Of a stretch of DNA of 7,025 bases, positions 1 to 5,960 are shown one piece after another. The translations under genes and the position numbers were made by a program. The stretch lies in the NCBI GenBank assembly GCA_913056245.1, contig CAJXME010000057.1, positions 1 through 7,025 on the forward strand, given 5' to 3'. The stretch comes from an uncultured Alphaproteobacteria bacterium. GTDB lineage: Bacteria > Pseudomonadota > Alphaproteobacteria > Puniceispirillales > UBA1172. Position 1 is the stretch's first letter. Every line of letters begins with the position of its first letter. The notes beneath the pieces were generated by a model. The model did not search any database. It saw nothing but the letters and a program-made list of their open reading frames with translations, and had not been told where the DNA came from.

Positions 1-651
1 GCGTCTTCGATCGTGCGGTCGGCGGCGGGCAAATTGGAATTGGACGAATTGCAATCCAGCCGCGAAGCGATGAATGCTGAAATCGCCAATAATTTATTTT
101 CCGCGGCAGAAGTTTGGGGGATTGAAATCACCCGCACCGAAATCATTGACGTGATTGTCGATGAAGCCACCAAAGAAGCCCAGCGCCAGCAATTGAACGC
201 TGAACACAAGCGCCGCGCCACCATCGCTGAAGCCGAAGGCGAAAAGCGGTCGGTGGAACTCGCGGCCGATGCCAAACTATACGAAACCCAAAAAGAAGCC
301 GAAGCCATTCGCGTTAAGGCCGACGCGGATGCTTATGCGATCCGGATTGCGGCGGAAGCCGAGGCGGCACAAACCGCGATGATCGGCGCGGCGATTGCTG
401 ATAACGGCCAGCCGGCGGTGAATTTTGAAATTATGAAAAGGCAAGTCGACGCCATTGGTCATTTGACGGCGTCTGATTCCGCAAAAACCATCATTCTGCC
501 CGCGGAAATATCTAAAGTGATGGGCGCGGCAACCGCCTTTTTGGAAACCCTGCCGCTGGGGGGTGGTCAACCGCCATCGCCATCGCCATCACCAAAAACA
601 AAGTCACGCCGCTCCAGCACGTCGATACCGCAAAAATCAGGGAAGGCCTAA
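1..651 (+). CDS. SPFH/band-7 (stomatin/paraslipin-type) protein, 5' end missing
   Basis: Partial gene: the frame is open from base 1, so the N-terminal membrane anchor and most of the SPFH domain lie upstream. The 216 visible residues begin at the end of the SPFH core (VRSAAGKLELDEL, then a segment like the family's 'R..IN..I'), followed by GIEITRTEI. An Ala/Glu/Lys/Arg-rich helical stretch at about visible residues 55-125 (QRQQLNAEHKRRATIAEAEG) is the expected coiled coil. The block FEIMKRQVDAIGHL and then KTIILPAEIS is typical of QmcA/paraslipin C-termini. Such proteins form large membrane-bound oligomers and are usually paired with an NfeD protein, as here. The tail is low-complexity Pro/Ser and then basic. 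A GTG at 13 lies inside the domain and is not the real start. The family is clear; QmcA versus paraslipin is not resolved. Confidence 0.9.
   Translation, partial: ASSIVRSAAGKLELDELQSSREAMNAEIANNLFSAAEVWGIEITRTEIIDVIVDEATKEAQRQQLNAEHKRRATIAEAEGEKRSVELAADAKLYETQKEAEAIRVKADADAYAIRIAAEAEAAQTAMIGAAIADNGQPAVNFEIMKRQVDAIGHLTASDSAKTIILPAEISKVMGAATAFLETLPLGGGQPPSPSPSPKTKSRRSSTSIPQKSGKA
574..591 (+). repeat. Hexanucleotide CCATCG microsatellite in the SPFH tail
   Basis: Three tandem copies of CCATCG, the last reading CCATCA, encode a Pro-Ser repeat in the C-terminal tail of the SPFH protein. Gain or loss of a unit would add or remove two residues without a frameshift. Confidence 0.75.
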
Positions 652-652
652 G

Positions 653-958
653 ATGCTAGAATACCTTTATGTCTTTCAGATTTGGATCATCATCGGCGTG
701 GTGATGATTGTGCTGGAGATGATGGACACGAGCACGATCTTTTTTCTGCCGTTGGGCTTAGCGGGATTGATCATGGCCTTATGGCTTTATCTTGTTGAAA
801 TTCAGGTGGTGCCGATCACAAGTTTGCCGACAAAGTGGTTTTGGCTTCTGTTGATTTGGGCGGCGATAGGCTTCGTCAACACCTTGATCTTGGCCTATTT
901 GCGCAAAATTGGCGTCCTCAGCGGGCGGCAATCATCGGGTGATATCAATCACTATTAA
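653..958 (+). CDS. NfeD-like membrane protein, short form without OB-fold domain
   Basis: A 101-residue membrane protein starting one base after the SPFH stop. The ATG at 653 has a GGGAAGG-type ribosome site about seven bases upstream, and the longer open frame from 563 lies inside the SPFH gene. Three hydrophobic segments are visible, at about residues 8-24, 28-48 and 62-83; the E22 plus FFLPLGLAGL pattern fits NfeD transmembrane regions. NfeD proteins partner SPFH oligomers in the membrane, and the SPFH-NfeD gene pair is a well-known arrangement. What is odd is the end. NfeD proteins such as E. coli YbbK (about 150 residues) continue after the last helix into a soluble OB-fold domain. Here the protein stops at GDINHY, about where that domain should begin, and the next sequence is the rnpB gene on the other strand. 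The identification rests on context and membrane pattern. Confidence 0.78.
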   Translation: MLEYLYVFQIWIIIGVVMIVLEMMDTSTIFFLPLGLAGLIMALWLYLVEIQVVPITSLPTKWFWLLLIWAAIGFVNTLILAYLRKIGVLSGRQSSGDINHY

Positions 959-960
959 AG

Positions 961-977
961 TTTTCAAAGGGTGAAAA
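961..977. terminator. Weak hairpin between converging nfeD and rnpB
   Basis: An inverted repeat TTTTCA-AAGGG-TGAAAA (6-bp stem, 5-base loop) sits between the nfeD stop (958) and the rnpB 3' end (about 988). It is A/T-rich and followed by only short T runs on either strand, so it would be a weak bidirectional terminator at best. Its position, between two converging transcripts, is the main support. Confidence 0.3.
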
Positions 978-987
978 TCTTCAAAAG

Positions 988-1354
<367 letters not shown>

Positions 1355-1361
1355 TTGGGTG

Positions 1362-1391
1362 AAGATGCGGCGAAACCATGGGGGATGTCAA
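1362..1391 (-). promoter_or_regulatory. Sigma-70-type promoter of rnpB
   Basis: On the minus strand a perfect -35 hexamer TTGACA (1391-1386) is followed after 18 bases by CATCTT (1367-1362), a poor -10 match. It ends 7 bases before the predicted RNA 5' end at 1354, the usual distance. The perfect -35 and the correct distance to the mature end make the call likely despite the weak -10. Confidence 0.7.
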
Positions 1392-1406
1392 GCGGAATGG
1401 GAACCG

Positions 1407-1432
1407 TAAGGCTTAGCCTAAGGCTTAGCCTT
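1407..1432 (-). repeat. Tandem 12-bp repeat and inverted repeat at the uup stop codon
   Basis: Two head-to-tail copies of a 12-mer (minus strand GGCTAAGCCTTA; 1430-1419 and 1418-1407). The uup stop TAA (1427-1425) is in the first copy and a second in-frame TAA is in the next. Each copy is nearly palindromic, and bases 1408-1419 and 1421-1432 form an inverted repeat matching at 11 of 12 positions. The hairpin could act as a terminator or RNA-stability element between uup and rnpB, but no T run follows it on the minus strand, so a classical intrinsic terminator is doubtful. Confidence 0.6.
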
Positions 1433-3308
1433 CAATCTCTTCCCGAAGAGATTCCAATTCGAGCCATTGATCTTCTTTTTGGGCAAGCGTGGCCTTATCG
1501 GCGGTGACCTGTGCGGCCAATTTATTGAACCGCTCCCCATCACGGGCAAACAGCGTGGGGTCGGCTAATTCCGCTTCAGCCTTGATAATAGCGTCTTCCA
1601 AGGCGGCGATTTCGCCGGGCAGTTTTTCCAGCGCGTGTTTATCTTTGAAACTGAGTTTTGCGCTGCGGGCGTCACGATTGCGTTCGACTTTAGCGGTGGG
1701 TTTATTGGCTTTGGCTTTCTTGCGTTCCGCGGTTTTAACCCGCCGCTCCAGATAATCGGAATAGCCCCCCGCATGGGGAATGATTTTCCCTTCGCCTTCA
1801 AACGCCAAGAGCGAAGTCACCGTGCGGTCGATAAAATCGCGGTCATGGCTGATGATCAGGATCGTGCCGGCGTAATCGGCGATCACTTCCTGCAGCAATT
1901 CCAAGGTTTCCATATCAAGGTCATTGGTCGGTTCATCCAAGACCAAGAAATTATGCTCTTCGGCAAAAAGTTTGGCGAGCAAGAGGCGGTTTTGCTCCCC
2001 CCCTGAAAGCGTTCGCACCCGCTGGGTGACCTTATAGGAATCAAATAAGAAATCTTCGAGGTATTTTTTGACATGGACGGATCGCCCCGCCACCTCGACG
2101 GTATCGCCGCCGCCGGGGCAAAGCACCGTCCAAGGCGAGTCTTCGCCATTGAGCGCTTCACGTTGTTGATCAAAATATGAGGTCAAAAGGCCAAAGCCTT
2201 CGCGCACCCTTCCGCTATCGGGCGCGATCTTGCCGAGCAAGGCGCGCACCAAAGATGATTTGCCAATCCCGTTCGGCCCCACAATGCCAATCCGATCGCC
2301 CTTGCGGATGATGCCGTTGAAATGATTAAAAAGGATGCGGCGGTCATCCACGCTTTGCGTGTTCGATTTGCGCATATCAAGGCCAACGCCCTGTTCCATC
2401 CCAGGGCGTGTCGCCGGAACCGTGACGGTAAGGTCAATGGCTTCAAGCACCATTTGGCCACTGCCATCGACGGCGGTGGTTTCCATTCGCGCGCTTCTGC
2501 CCATGGGCGCGGCCATTTGCGCGCGGGTTTGGCGGAGCGTATCCAATTCCCGCATCCGCCCCATATTGCGCTTGCGGCGTGCTGAAATGCCTTCGCGTGA
2601 CCAGCGTGTTTCTTCGGCGATTTTGCGATCCATTTTATAAAGCCGCGTGGCTTCTTCGGTTTGGATCACTTCCGCCCAATCGTCAAAGCCATCAAAACTG
2701 CCTTGGCGGCGGCGCAGTTTTCCGCCGTCGATCCACAAGGTGCCATTGCCAATCCGCCGCAGAAAAGCGCGGTCGTGGCTGATCACCACCATCGCACCGC
2801 CACGCGCCAGCAGCATCTCTTCCATCCATTCAATGGTGGGCAGATCAAGGTGGTTGGTCGGCTCATCCATCAACAGCACATCAGGCTCTTTGACCAAGGC
2901 ACGCGCCAGCGCCACCCGCCGGGATTCGCCGCCGGAAAGGCCATCGCTCATCCAATTGGGATTCATCCCCATGCGGGTGAGCATGGCTTCAGCTTTATGG
3001 GTGGCGGCGACGTAATCGCCATCACTGCCCGTGCCATGCTCGACAATACTGGCCAAGCTCATGCCTTTGGGCAGAGTAGGGGCTTGCGGCAGGTAAGACA
3101 CATTGGCGCCGGGGGCAATCCAAAGCGAGCCTTCATCAGGCTCACCCAGCCCAGCCATCATCTTCATTAAGGTGGATTTGCCCGCCCCGTTGCGGCCGAC
3201 AAGGCATAACCGATCGCCGGTGGAAATGGTCACATCGGCATGACGGAGCAACCACCGATCGCCCAGATTAACCCCGAGATCGGCCACCGATAAAAGCGCG
3301 TCAGCCAT
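1425..3308 (-). CDS. uup: ABC-F family ATPase, Uup type
   Basis: A 627-residue soluble protein with two ABC ATPase domains and no membrane segment. Domain 1 has Walker A GRNGAGKST (38-46), signature LSGGE (124-128), Walker B LLMDEPTNHLD (145-155) and H-loop ISHDR (176-180). A charged linker follows. Domain 2 has Walker A GPNGIGKSS (344-352), signature LSGGEQNRLLLAKLF (434-448) and VLDEPTNDLD (456-465). The C-terminal 77 residues, starting KLSFKDKHALEKLP, form the coiled-coil domain of Uup, which separates it from EttA. The FLFDSYKVTQRVRTLSGGE stretch is also Uup-like. Uup proteins act on ribosomes and affect precise excision of transposons; these roles come from E. coli. An apparent extra segment lies before domain 2 (about 298-320). 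The start MADALLSVADLG is chosen because it begins the ABC core; an ATG 12 codons upstream adds unrelated sequence. It overlaps the djlA stop in ATGGCTGA, indicating translational coupling. All catalytic motifs are intact. Confidence 0.95.
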   Translation of the reverse strand: MADALLSVADLGVNLGDRWLLRHADVTISTGDRLCLVGRNGAGKSTLMKMMAGLGEPDEGSLWIAPGANVSYLPQAPTLPKGMSLASIVEHGTGSDGDYVAATHKAEAMLTRMGMNPNWMSDGLSGGESRRVALARALVKEPDVLLMDEPTNHLDLPTIEWMEEMLLARGGAMVVISHDRAFLRRIGNGTLWIDGGKLRRRQGSFDGFDDWAEVIQTEEATRLYKMDRKIAEETRWSREGISARRKRNMGRMRELDTLRQTRAQMAAPMGRSARMETTAVDGSGQMVLEAIDLTVTVPATRPGMEQGVGLDMRKSNTQSVDDRRILFNHFNGIIRKGDRIGIVGPNGIGKSSLVRALLGKIAPDSGRVREGFGLLTSYFDQQREALNGEDSPWTVLCPGGGDTVEVAGRSVHVKKYLEDFLFDSYKVTQRVRTLSGGEQNRLLLAKLFAEEHNFLVLDEPTNDLDMETLELLQEVIADYAGTILIISHDRDFIDRTVTSLLAFEGEGKIIPHAGGYSDYLERRVKTAERKKAKANKPTAKVERNRDARSAKLSFKDKHALEKLPGEIAALEDAIIKAEAELADPTLFARDGERFNKLAAQVTADKATLAQKEDQWLELESLREEIEG

Positions 3309-4032
3309 GCACAGCCTCTTGCCGCATCCGGGTGATGTCATCATAGGCGGTGTTGATTTTCGCCAATCTTTCGCTGGCGGCGCGAATAAATTCTTCCGGC
3401 AAGCCCGCCGCCATCAGCGCATCGGGATGATGATTGCGCGCTAAATTGATCCAAGCTTGGCGGATGATGTTATCGCTGTCATCAGGATTGACCCCAAGGA
3501 CATGATAGGGATTAGCCTCCGGGTCGCCATAAATCAGGCAGAGCCGATCAAAACCCTGTTCATCATAGCCAAGAATATCCGCCACTTGCTTTAAGTAATC
3601 GAGTTCAACCTCGGTGATTTCACCATCCGCGCGGGCGATATAAAACAGCAAATCCATCAATTGATCTAAAATCGGCGATGCGGCGCGGAACATGCTGGCC
3701 AATTGCCGGGCATAGCCATCAAAGCCGTCAGGGGTTTGCCGCGCCAAATCCCACAAGCGGCTGACGTCTTCCACATCTTGCGCTGGGATATCCACCCTTT
3801 GGCGGAAAGCGAGGATTTCATCGCGCGTCACATGACCATCGGCTTTGGCCATTTTGGCGCTCAGTGCGATCAACGCGATGGTGAAGGCGACGTCGCGTCC
3901 CGTGTCATTCGGCTGACTTTCGATGACGTAACTGTCGACCGCATGGCCCGCGAGCGCGCCCAATAAACCGCCGATGGGCCCTCCAAAAGCAAAGCCTGCC
4001 GCGCCACCAATAATTTTACCCCAAATGCTCAT
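3301..4032 (-). CDS. djlA: DjlA-like protein: TerB domain plus C-terminal J domain
   Basis: A 243-residue co-chaperone-like protein. Residues 5-32 are a Gly/Ala-rich hydrophobic segment (GKIIGGAAGFAFGGPIGG) that probably inserts into or associates with the membrane. Residues about 48-160 are a TerB-like helical domain with two acidic ADG motifs (KADGHVTRDE at 63-72, RADGEITEVE at 134-143), as in DjlA. The C-terminus is a J domain: NPYHVLGV (174-181), the essential HPD triad at 202-204, then KINTAYDDI. J proteins stimulate the ATPase of DnaK-type Hsp70; DjlA is the membrane-linked member. The start MSIWGKIIGG matches how alphaproteobacterial homologues begin; the open frame runs on to 4128 but into the divergent tusA gene. 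The ATG has no well-spaced ribosome site: AAGGG ends one base before it. It leads the uup gene with an 8-base overlap. Confidence 0.88.
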   Translation of the reverse strand: MSIWGKIIGGAAGFAFGGPIGGLLGALAGHAVDSYVIESQPNDTGRDVAFTIALIALSAKMAKADGHVTRDEILAFRQRVDIPAQDVEDVSRLWDLARQTPDGFDGYARQLASMFRAASPILDQLMDLLFYIARADGEITEVELDYLKQVADILGYDEQGFDRLCLIYGDPEANPYHVLGVNPDDSDNIIRQAWINLARNHHPDALMAAGLPEEFIRAASERLAKINTAYDDITRMRQEAVHG

Positions 4033-4116
4033 GCCCTTATTTAGGCGTCCTGATCGCAACGGGCAAGTGTCATCTTCGGGCTTGCAGGGCAAAGCCGTTG
4101 CAATTAGGGTGATGCC

Positions 4117-4368
4117 ATGTCTGAACATGAACCTACACAGCAGATCGATTTAACCGGCCTCAAATGCCCCTTGCCGGTGCTGAAAGCGCGGCGTGCCATT
4201 AAAGATATGGCCGCGGGTGAGATTCTTGAGGTCTTGGCCGATGACCCTGCCGCGCAGCTCGATTTCCCCCATTTTTGCGAAACCGCCGGCCATGATTTGA
4301 TCAAGGCGGAGGCGGCGGAAACCGATGATGGGATCAGGCTGACCTTCCAGATTAAGGTCAAGGCTTGA
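4117..4368 (+). CDS. tusA: TusA/SirA-family sulfur carrier protein
   Basis: An 83-residue protein of TusA size. TusA relays persulfide sulfur from cysteine desulfurase for tRNA 2-thiouridine and molybdenum cofactor synthesis, and relatives serve other sulfur-transfer pathways. The hallmark is IDLTGLKCPLPVLKARRAI: Cys17 in the CPxP motif (17-20) is the residue that carries sulfur. The later block DFPHFCETAGHDL matches the family's 'D...FC...GH.L' segment, and the protein ends in the usual beta strand. A ribosome site AGGG (4106-4109) lies 7 bases before the ATG. It diverges from djlA and overlaps plsC by one base, so those two are co-transcribed. Family membership is firm. Whether it is the tRNA-thiolation TusA or a paralogue cannot be told, because no tusBCDE or desulfurase gene is in the window. 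Confidence 0.9.
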   Translation: MSEHEPTQQIDLTGLKCPLPVLKARRAIKDMAAGEILEVLADDPAAQLDFPHFCETAGHDLIKAEAAETDDGIRLTFQIKVKA

Positions 4369-5099
4369 TGATCAGGTCGCTGATTTTCAATATTTTGTTT
4401 TATGGCGTCACCGCCATCATGGTGACGATTGGCGTTCCGGTTTTGCTCTTTCCCACATCCGTGGTCGTGAAATACGCCAATATTTGGGCGGGGGTCTTGG
4501 TGTTTTTGCTCAAGCATATCATTGGTATGCGCCATCGCATTAAAGGGGTGCGTCCTGATCATCCGGTGATTTATGCCGCCAAGCATCAATCGGCGTGGGA
4601 GACGATTGTTCTTTACGCGGAATTTGGCAATCCTGCGCCAGTGCTGAAAAAGGAATTGGTTTATCTGCCGTTTATTGGGTTGTTCTTTCTGAAAATTCCA
4701 TCCGTGCCGATAGACCGTTCGGCGGGGCGATCGGCGTTGAAAAATCTGATGGCGGCGGCGGCCAAGATCAAATCCATCGGCGGCAGTATTTTGATTTTTC
4801 CCCAAGGCACGCGCACCGCTCCCGAGGCGACGCCTCGCGACGTTCCCTATCATTCAGGGACGTTTGCGATTTATCAGGCGACCGGACTTCCCGTGGTGCC
4901 GGTGGCGTTGAATTCAGGGCTATTTTGGTCGCGCGCTGCTTTTACCAAACGCCCGGGGATGATTGATGTTGAACTCTTGGCGGAAATTCCCCCGGGGTTG
5001 AACCGCCGTGATTTCATGACGCGGCTCGAAGACGCGATTGAAACCGCCAGCAATCAATTGCCGGGGATGGCTGAAGCCGCAAAGGCCAAGGCGATTTAA
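4368..5099 (+). CDS. plsC: 1-acyl-sn-glycerol-3-phosphate acyltransferase
   Basis: A 243-residue membrane-bound acyltransferase that adds the second acyl chain to lysophosphatidic acid, giving phosphatidic acid for phospholipid synthesis. A hydrophobic N-terminus (5-29) and a second hydrophobic stretch (39-53) anchor it. Motif I is KHQSAWET (72-79), giving H73-x4-E78, where the classical motif is HX4D. Motif II appears as VPIDR (113-117), motif III as FPQGTR (144-149, Gln where Glu is common) and motif IV as LPVVPVALNSG (174-184). As I recall, the HX4E and PQGTR variants are usual in alphaproteobacterial PlsC, so the enzyme is probably active. The ATG at 4368 shares its A with the tusA TGA stop, a coupled start without a separate ribosome site. 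The substrate is inferred from family; other lysophospholipid acyltransferases look alike. Confidence 0.88.
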   Translation: MIRSLIFNILFYGVTAIMVTIGVPVLLFPTSVVVKYANIWAGVLVFLLKHIIGMRHRIKGVRPDHPVIYAAKHQSAWETIVLYAEFGNPAPVLKKELVYLPFIGLFFLKIPSVPIDRSAGRSALKNLMAAAAKIKSIGGSILIFPQGTRTAPEATPRDVPYHSGTFAIYQATGLPVVPVALNSGLFWSRAAFTKRPGMIDVELLAEIPPGLNRRDFMTRLEDAIETASNQLPGMAEAAKAKAI

Positions 5100-5103
5100 T
5101 CCA

Positions 5104-5131
5104 TCGACTAGCGCTAAGATCGGCGTATACT
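5104..5131 (+). promoter_or_regulatory. Candidate promoter for the DUF2237-TSUP-msrC run
   Basis: TCGACT (5104-5109, four of six matching TTGACA) and TATACT (5126-5131, five of six matching TATAAT) are separated by 16 bases in the 61-base gap after plsC. Transcription would begin near 5138, about 20 bases before the DUF2237 start. This is the only sizeable gap on the plus strand between 4117 and the right edge, so a promoter here is reasonable. Confidence 0.45.
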
Positions 5132-5146
5132 GACCTGACCAACCCT

Positions 5147-5154
5147 AAAGGAGG
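5147..5154 (+). promoter_or_regulatory. Strong ribosome binding site of the DUF2237 gene
   Basis: AAAGGAGG ends six bases before the ATG at 5161, a near-perfect anti-16S match. It fixes the start and rules out a later initiation at the conserved NVLGG block. Confidence 0.8.
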
Positions 5155-5160
5155 GACGCG

Positions 5161-5553
5161 ATGGATGGGGGATTTGGCGGCGGTGGTCGTCAACGAAATG
5201 TTCTTGGTGGGGCGCTGGCTCTATGTTCCGAAGACCCTGTCACCGGTTTCTATCGCACGGGTTGTTGCGAAACAGGCCCGCAAGATCATGGTGTCCATAC
5301 AGTCTGCGCTGTGATGACCGATGATTTTTTAACCTTCAGCAAGAGCCGAGGGAATGATCTGTCGACCCCGCGCCCTGAATTTGGATTTGCGGGGCTGAAA
5401 GCCGGAGATCGCTGGTGTCTTTGCGCCGCGCGCTGGCGGGAAGCTTATGAAGCGGAAATGGCGCCTCATGTTGTTCTGGCCGCCACCAATATGGCGACGT
5501 TGCGCATTGTTGATCTGGACGCCTTGAAATCCATGGCGATCGATTTGAACTAG
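5161..5553 (+). CDS. DUF2237 family cysteine-rich protein
   Basis: A 130-residue soluble protein whose whole length fits the DUF2237 family: RNVLGGALALCSEDPVTGFY (12-31), GCCETGPQDHGVHTVCAVMT (34-53), a central block FSKSRGNDLSTPRPEFGF (59-76), then LKAGDRWCLCAARW (79-92). The function of the family is not known to me. Six cysteines (22, 35, 36, 49, 86, 88) including a CC pair and a CxC suggest metal binding or disulfide chemistry, but this is inference. No signal peptide is seen; the N-terminus is a Gly-rich lead of about 11 residues. It is the first gene of the run through msrC; its TAG stop lies in the ribosome site of the next gene, 9 bases upstream. Confidence 0.9.
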   Translation: MDGGFGGGGRQRNVLGGALALCSEDPVTGFYRTGCCETGPQDHGVHTVCAVMTDDFLTFSKSRGNDLSTPRPEFGFAGLKAGDRWCLCAARWREAYEAEMAPHVVLAATNMATLRIVDLDALKSMAIDLN

Positions 5554-5557
5554 GAGG
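5552..5557 (+). promoter_or_regulatory. Ribosome site overlapping the DUF2237 stop codon
   Basis: AGGAGG shares two bases with the TAG stop at 5551-5553 and ends five bases before the ATG at 5563. Ribosomes ending DUF2237 translation therefore sit on the next gene's initiation site, and the site supports the 65-residue protein as a real gene. Confidence 0.8.
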
Positions 5558-5562
5558 CTAAG

Positions 5563-5760
5563 ATGATTGCCCTTGACCAAAAAGTACGGGTGCGCTGCAC
5601 CGATACCGATGTTGAAGCCGATGGCACGATTATCCGCATTCGACCCGATGGTTTTGATGTCAGCCTCGGTGAATTGATTATCCATCTGCGAAAGCATAAG
5701 CCCGGCATCTATGTGGGGCAGCAATCGGGAATGGAATTTGTGGTGCGCACCAATGGCTGA
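5563..5760 (+). CDS. Small protein of unknown function, 65 residues
   Basis: I do not recognise this protein. It begins MIALDQKVRVRCTDTDVEAD and continues GTIIRIRPDGFDVSLGELIIHLRKHKPGIYVG in its middle. Alternating hydrophobic residues with Gly/Asp turns suggest an all-beta fold of four to six strands, something like a small SH3- or KOW-like barrel, but that is a guess from pattern only. It has one cysteine (12), a basic patch RKHK (43-46), no signal peptide and no membrane segment. A strong AGGAGG ribosome site and tight packing (9 bases after DUF2237, 8-base overlap with the next gene) support it as a real translated gene. Confidence 0.75.
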   Translation: MIALDQKVRVRCTDTDVEADGTIIRIRPDGFDVSLGELIIHLRKHKPGIYVGQQSGMEFVVRTNG

Positions 5761-5944
5761 CGACCATCAAAATCCAACATCCTCGGCGGATGATGACGCG
5801 CCTATTCTTGATCGCGCCGATCGCTGGATATTTGGCGTTTGGATTCTGGTGGCGCTGATTGCTGTCGCGATCTTGCCCTTTGCCAGCCGCATGGGGGATG
5901 TGGCGCGCGCGATTGCGAGTTTTTGTGGGATTACCCTTACTTAA
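5753..5944 (+). CDS. Small single-span membrane protein, 63 residues
   Basis: I do not recognise this protein. An acidic, Ser/Asn-rich N-terminus (MADDHQNPTSSADDDAP) precedes one hydrophobic helix at about 25-44 (WIFGVWILVALIAVAILPFA), then a short amphipathic tail with R46 and R52 and one Cys at 58. The ATG at 5753 overlaps the previous stop in ATGGCTGA, so translation is probably coupled; no independent ribosome site is seen. The longer open frame from 5711 lies inside the previous gene. It sits 16 bases before the TSUP permease gene, so a role as an accessory subunit of that permease is possible but unproven. Confidence 0.62.
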   Translation: MADDHQNPTSSADDDAPILDRADRWIFGVWILVALIAVAILPFASRMGDVARAIASFCGITLT

Positions 5945-5960
5945 AGGTTTTTTAATCAAG

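Noticed and set aside
1635..3170. Several plus-strand open frames (for example 1635-2006, 2322-2640, 2661-3170)
   Set aside because: All are antisense to uup, which has complete Walker and signature motifs over this whole span.
4033..4116. Promoter for tusA in the divergent gap
   Set aside because: TTGCAG at 4082-4087 resembles a -35 box but no acceptable -10 lies 16-18 bases downstream, so no site was called.
4104..4853. 249-residue open frame on the minus strand
   Set aside because: It is antisense to tusA and plsC, both of which have clear family motifs; its His/Arg/Asn-rich translation is typical of a shadow frame.
5329..5724. 131-residue open frame on the minus strand
   Set aside because: Antisense to DUF2237 and the 65-residue gene, which have strong ribosome sites; no family resemblance seen.
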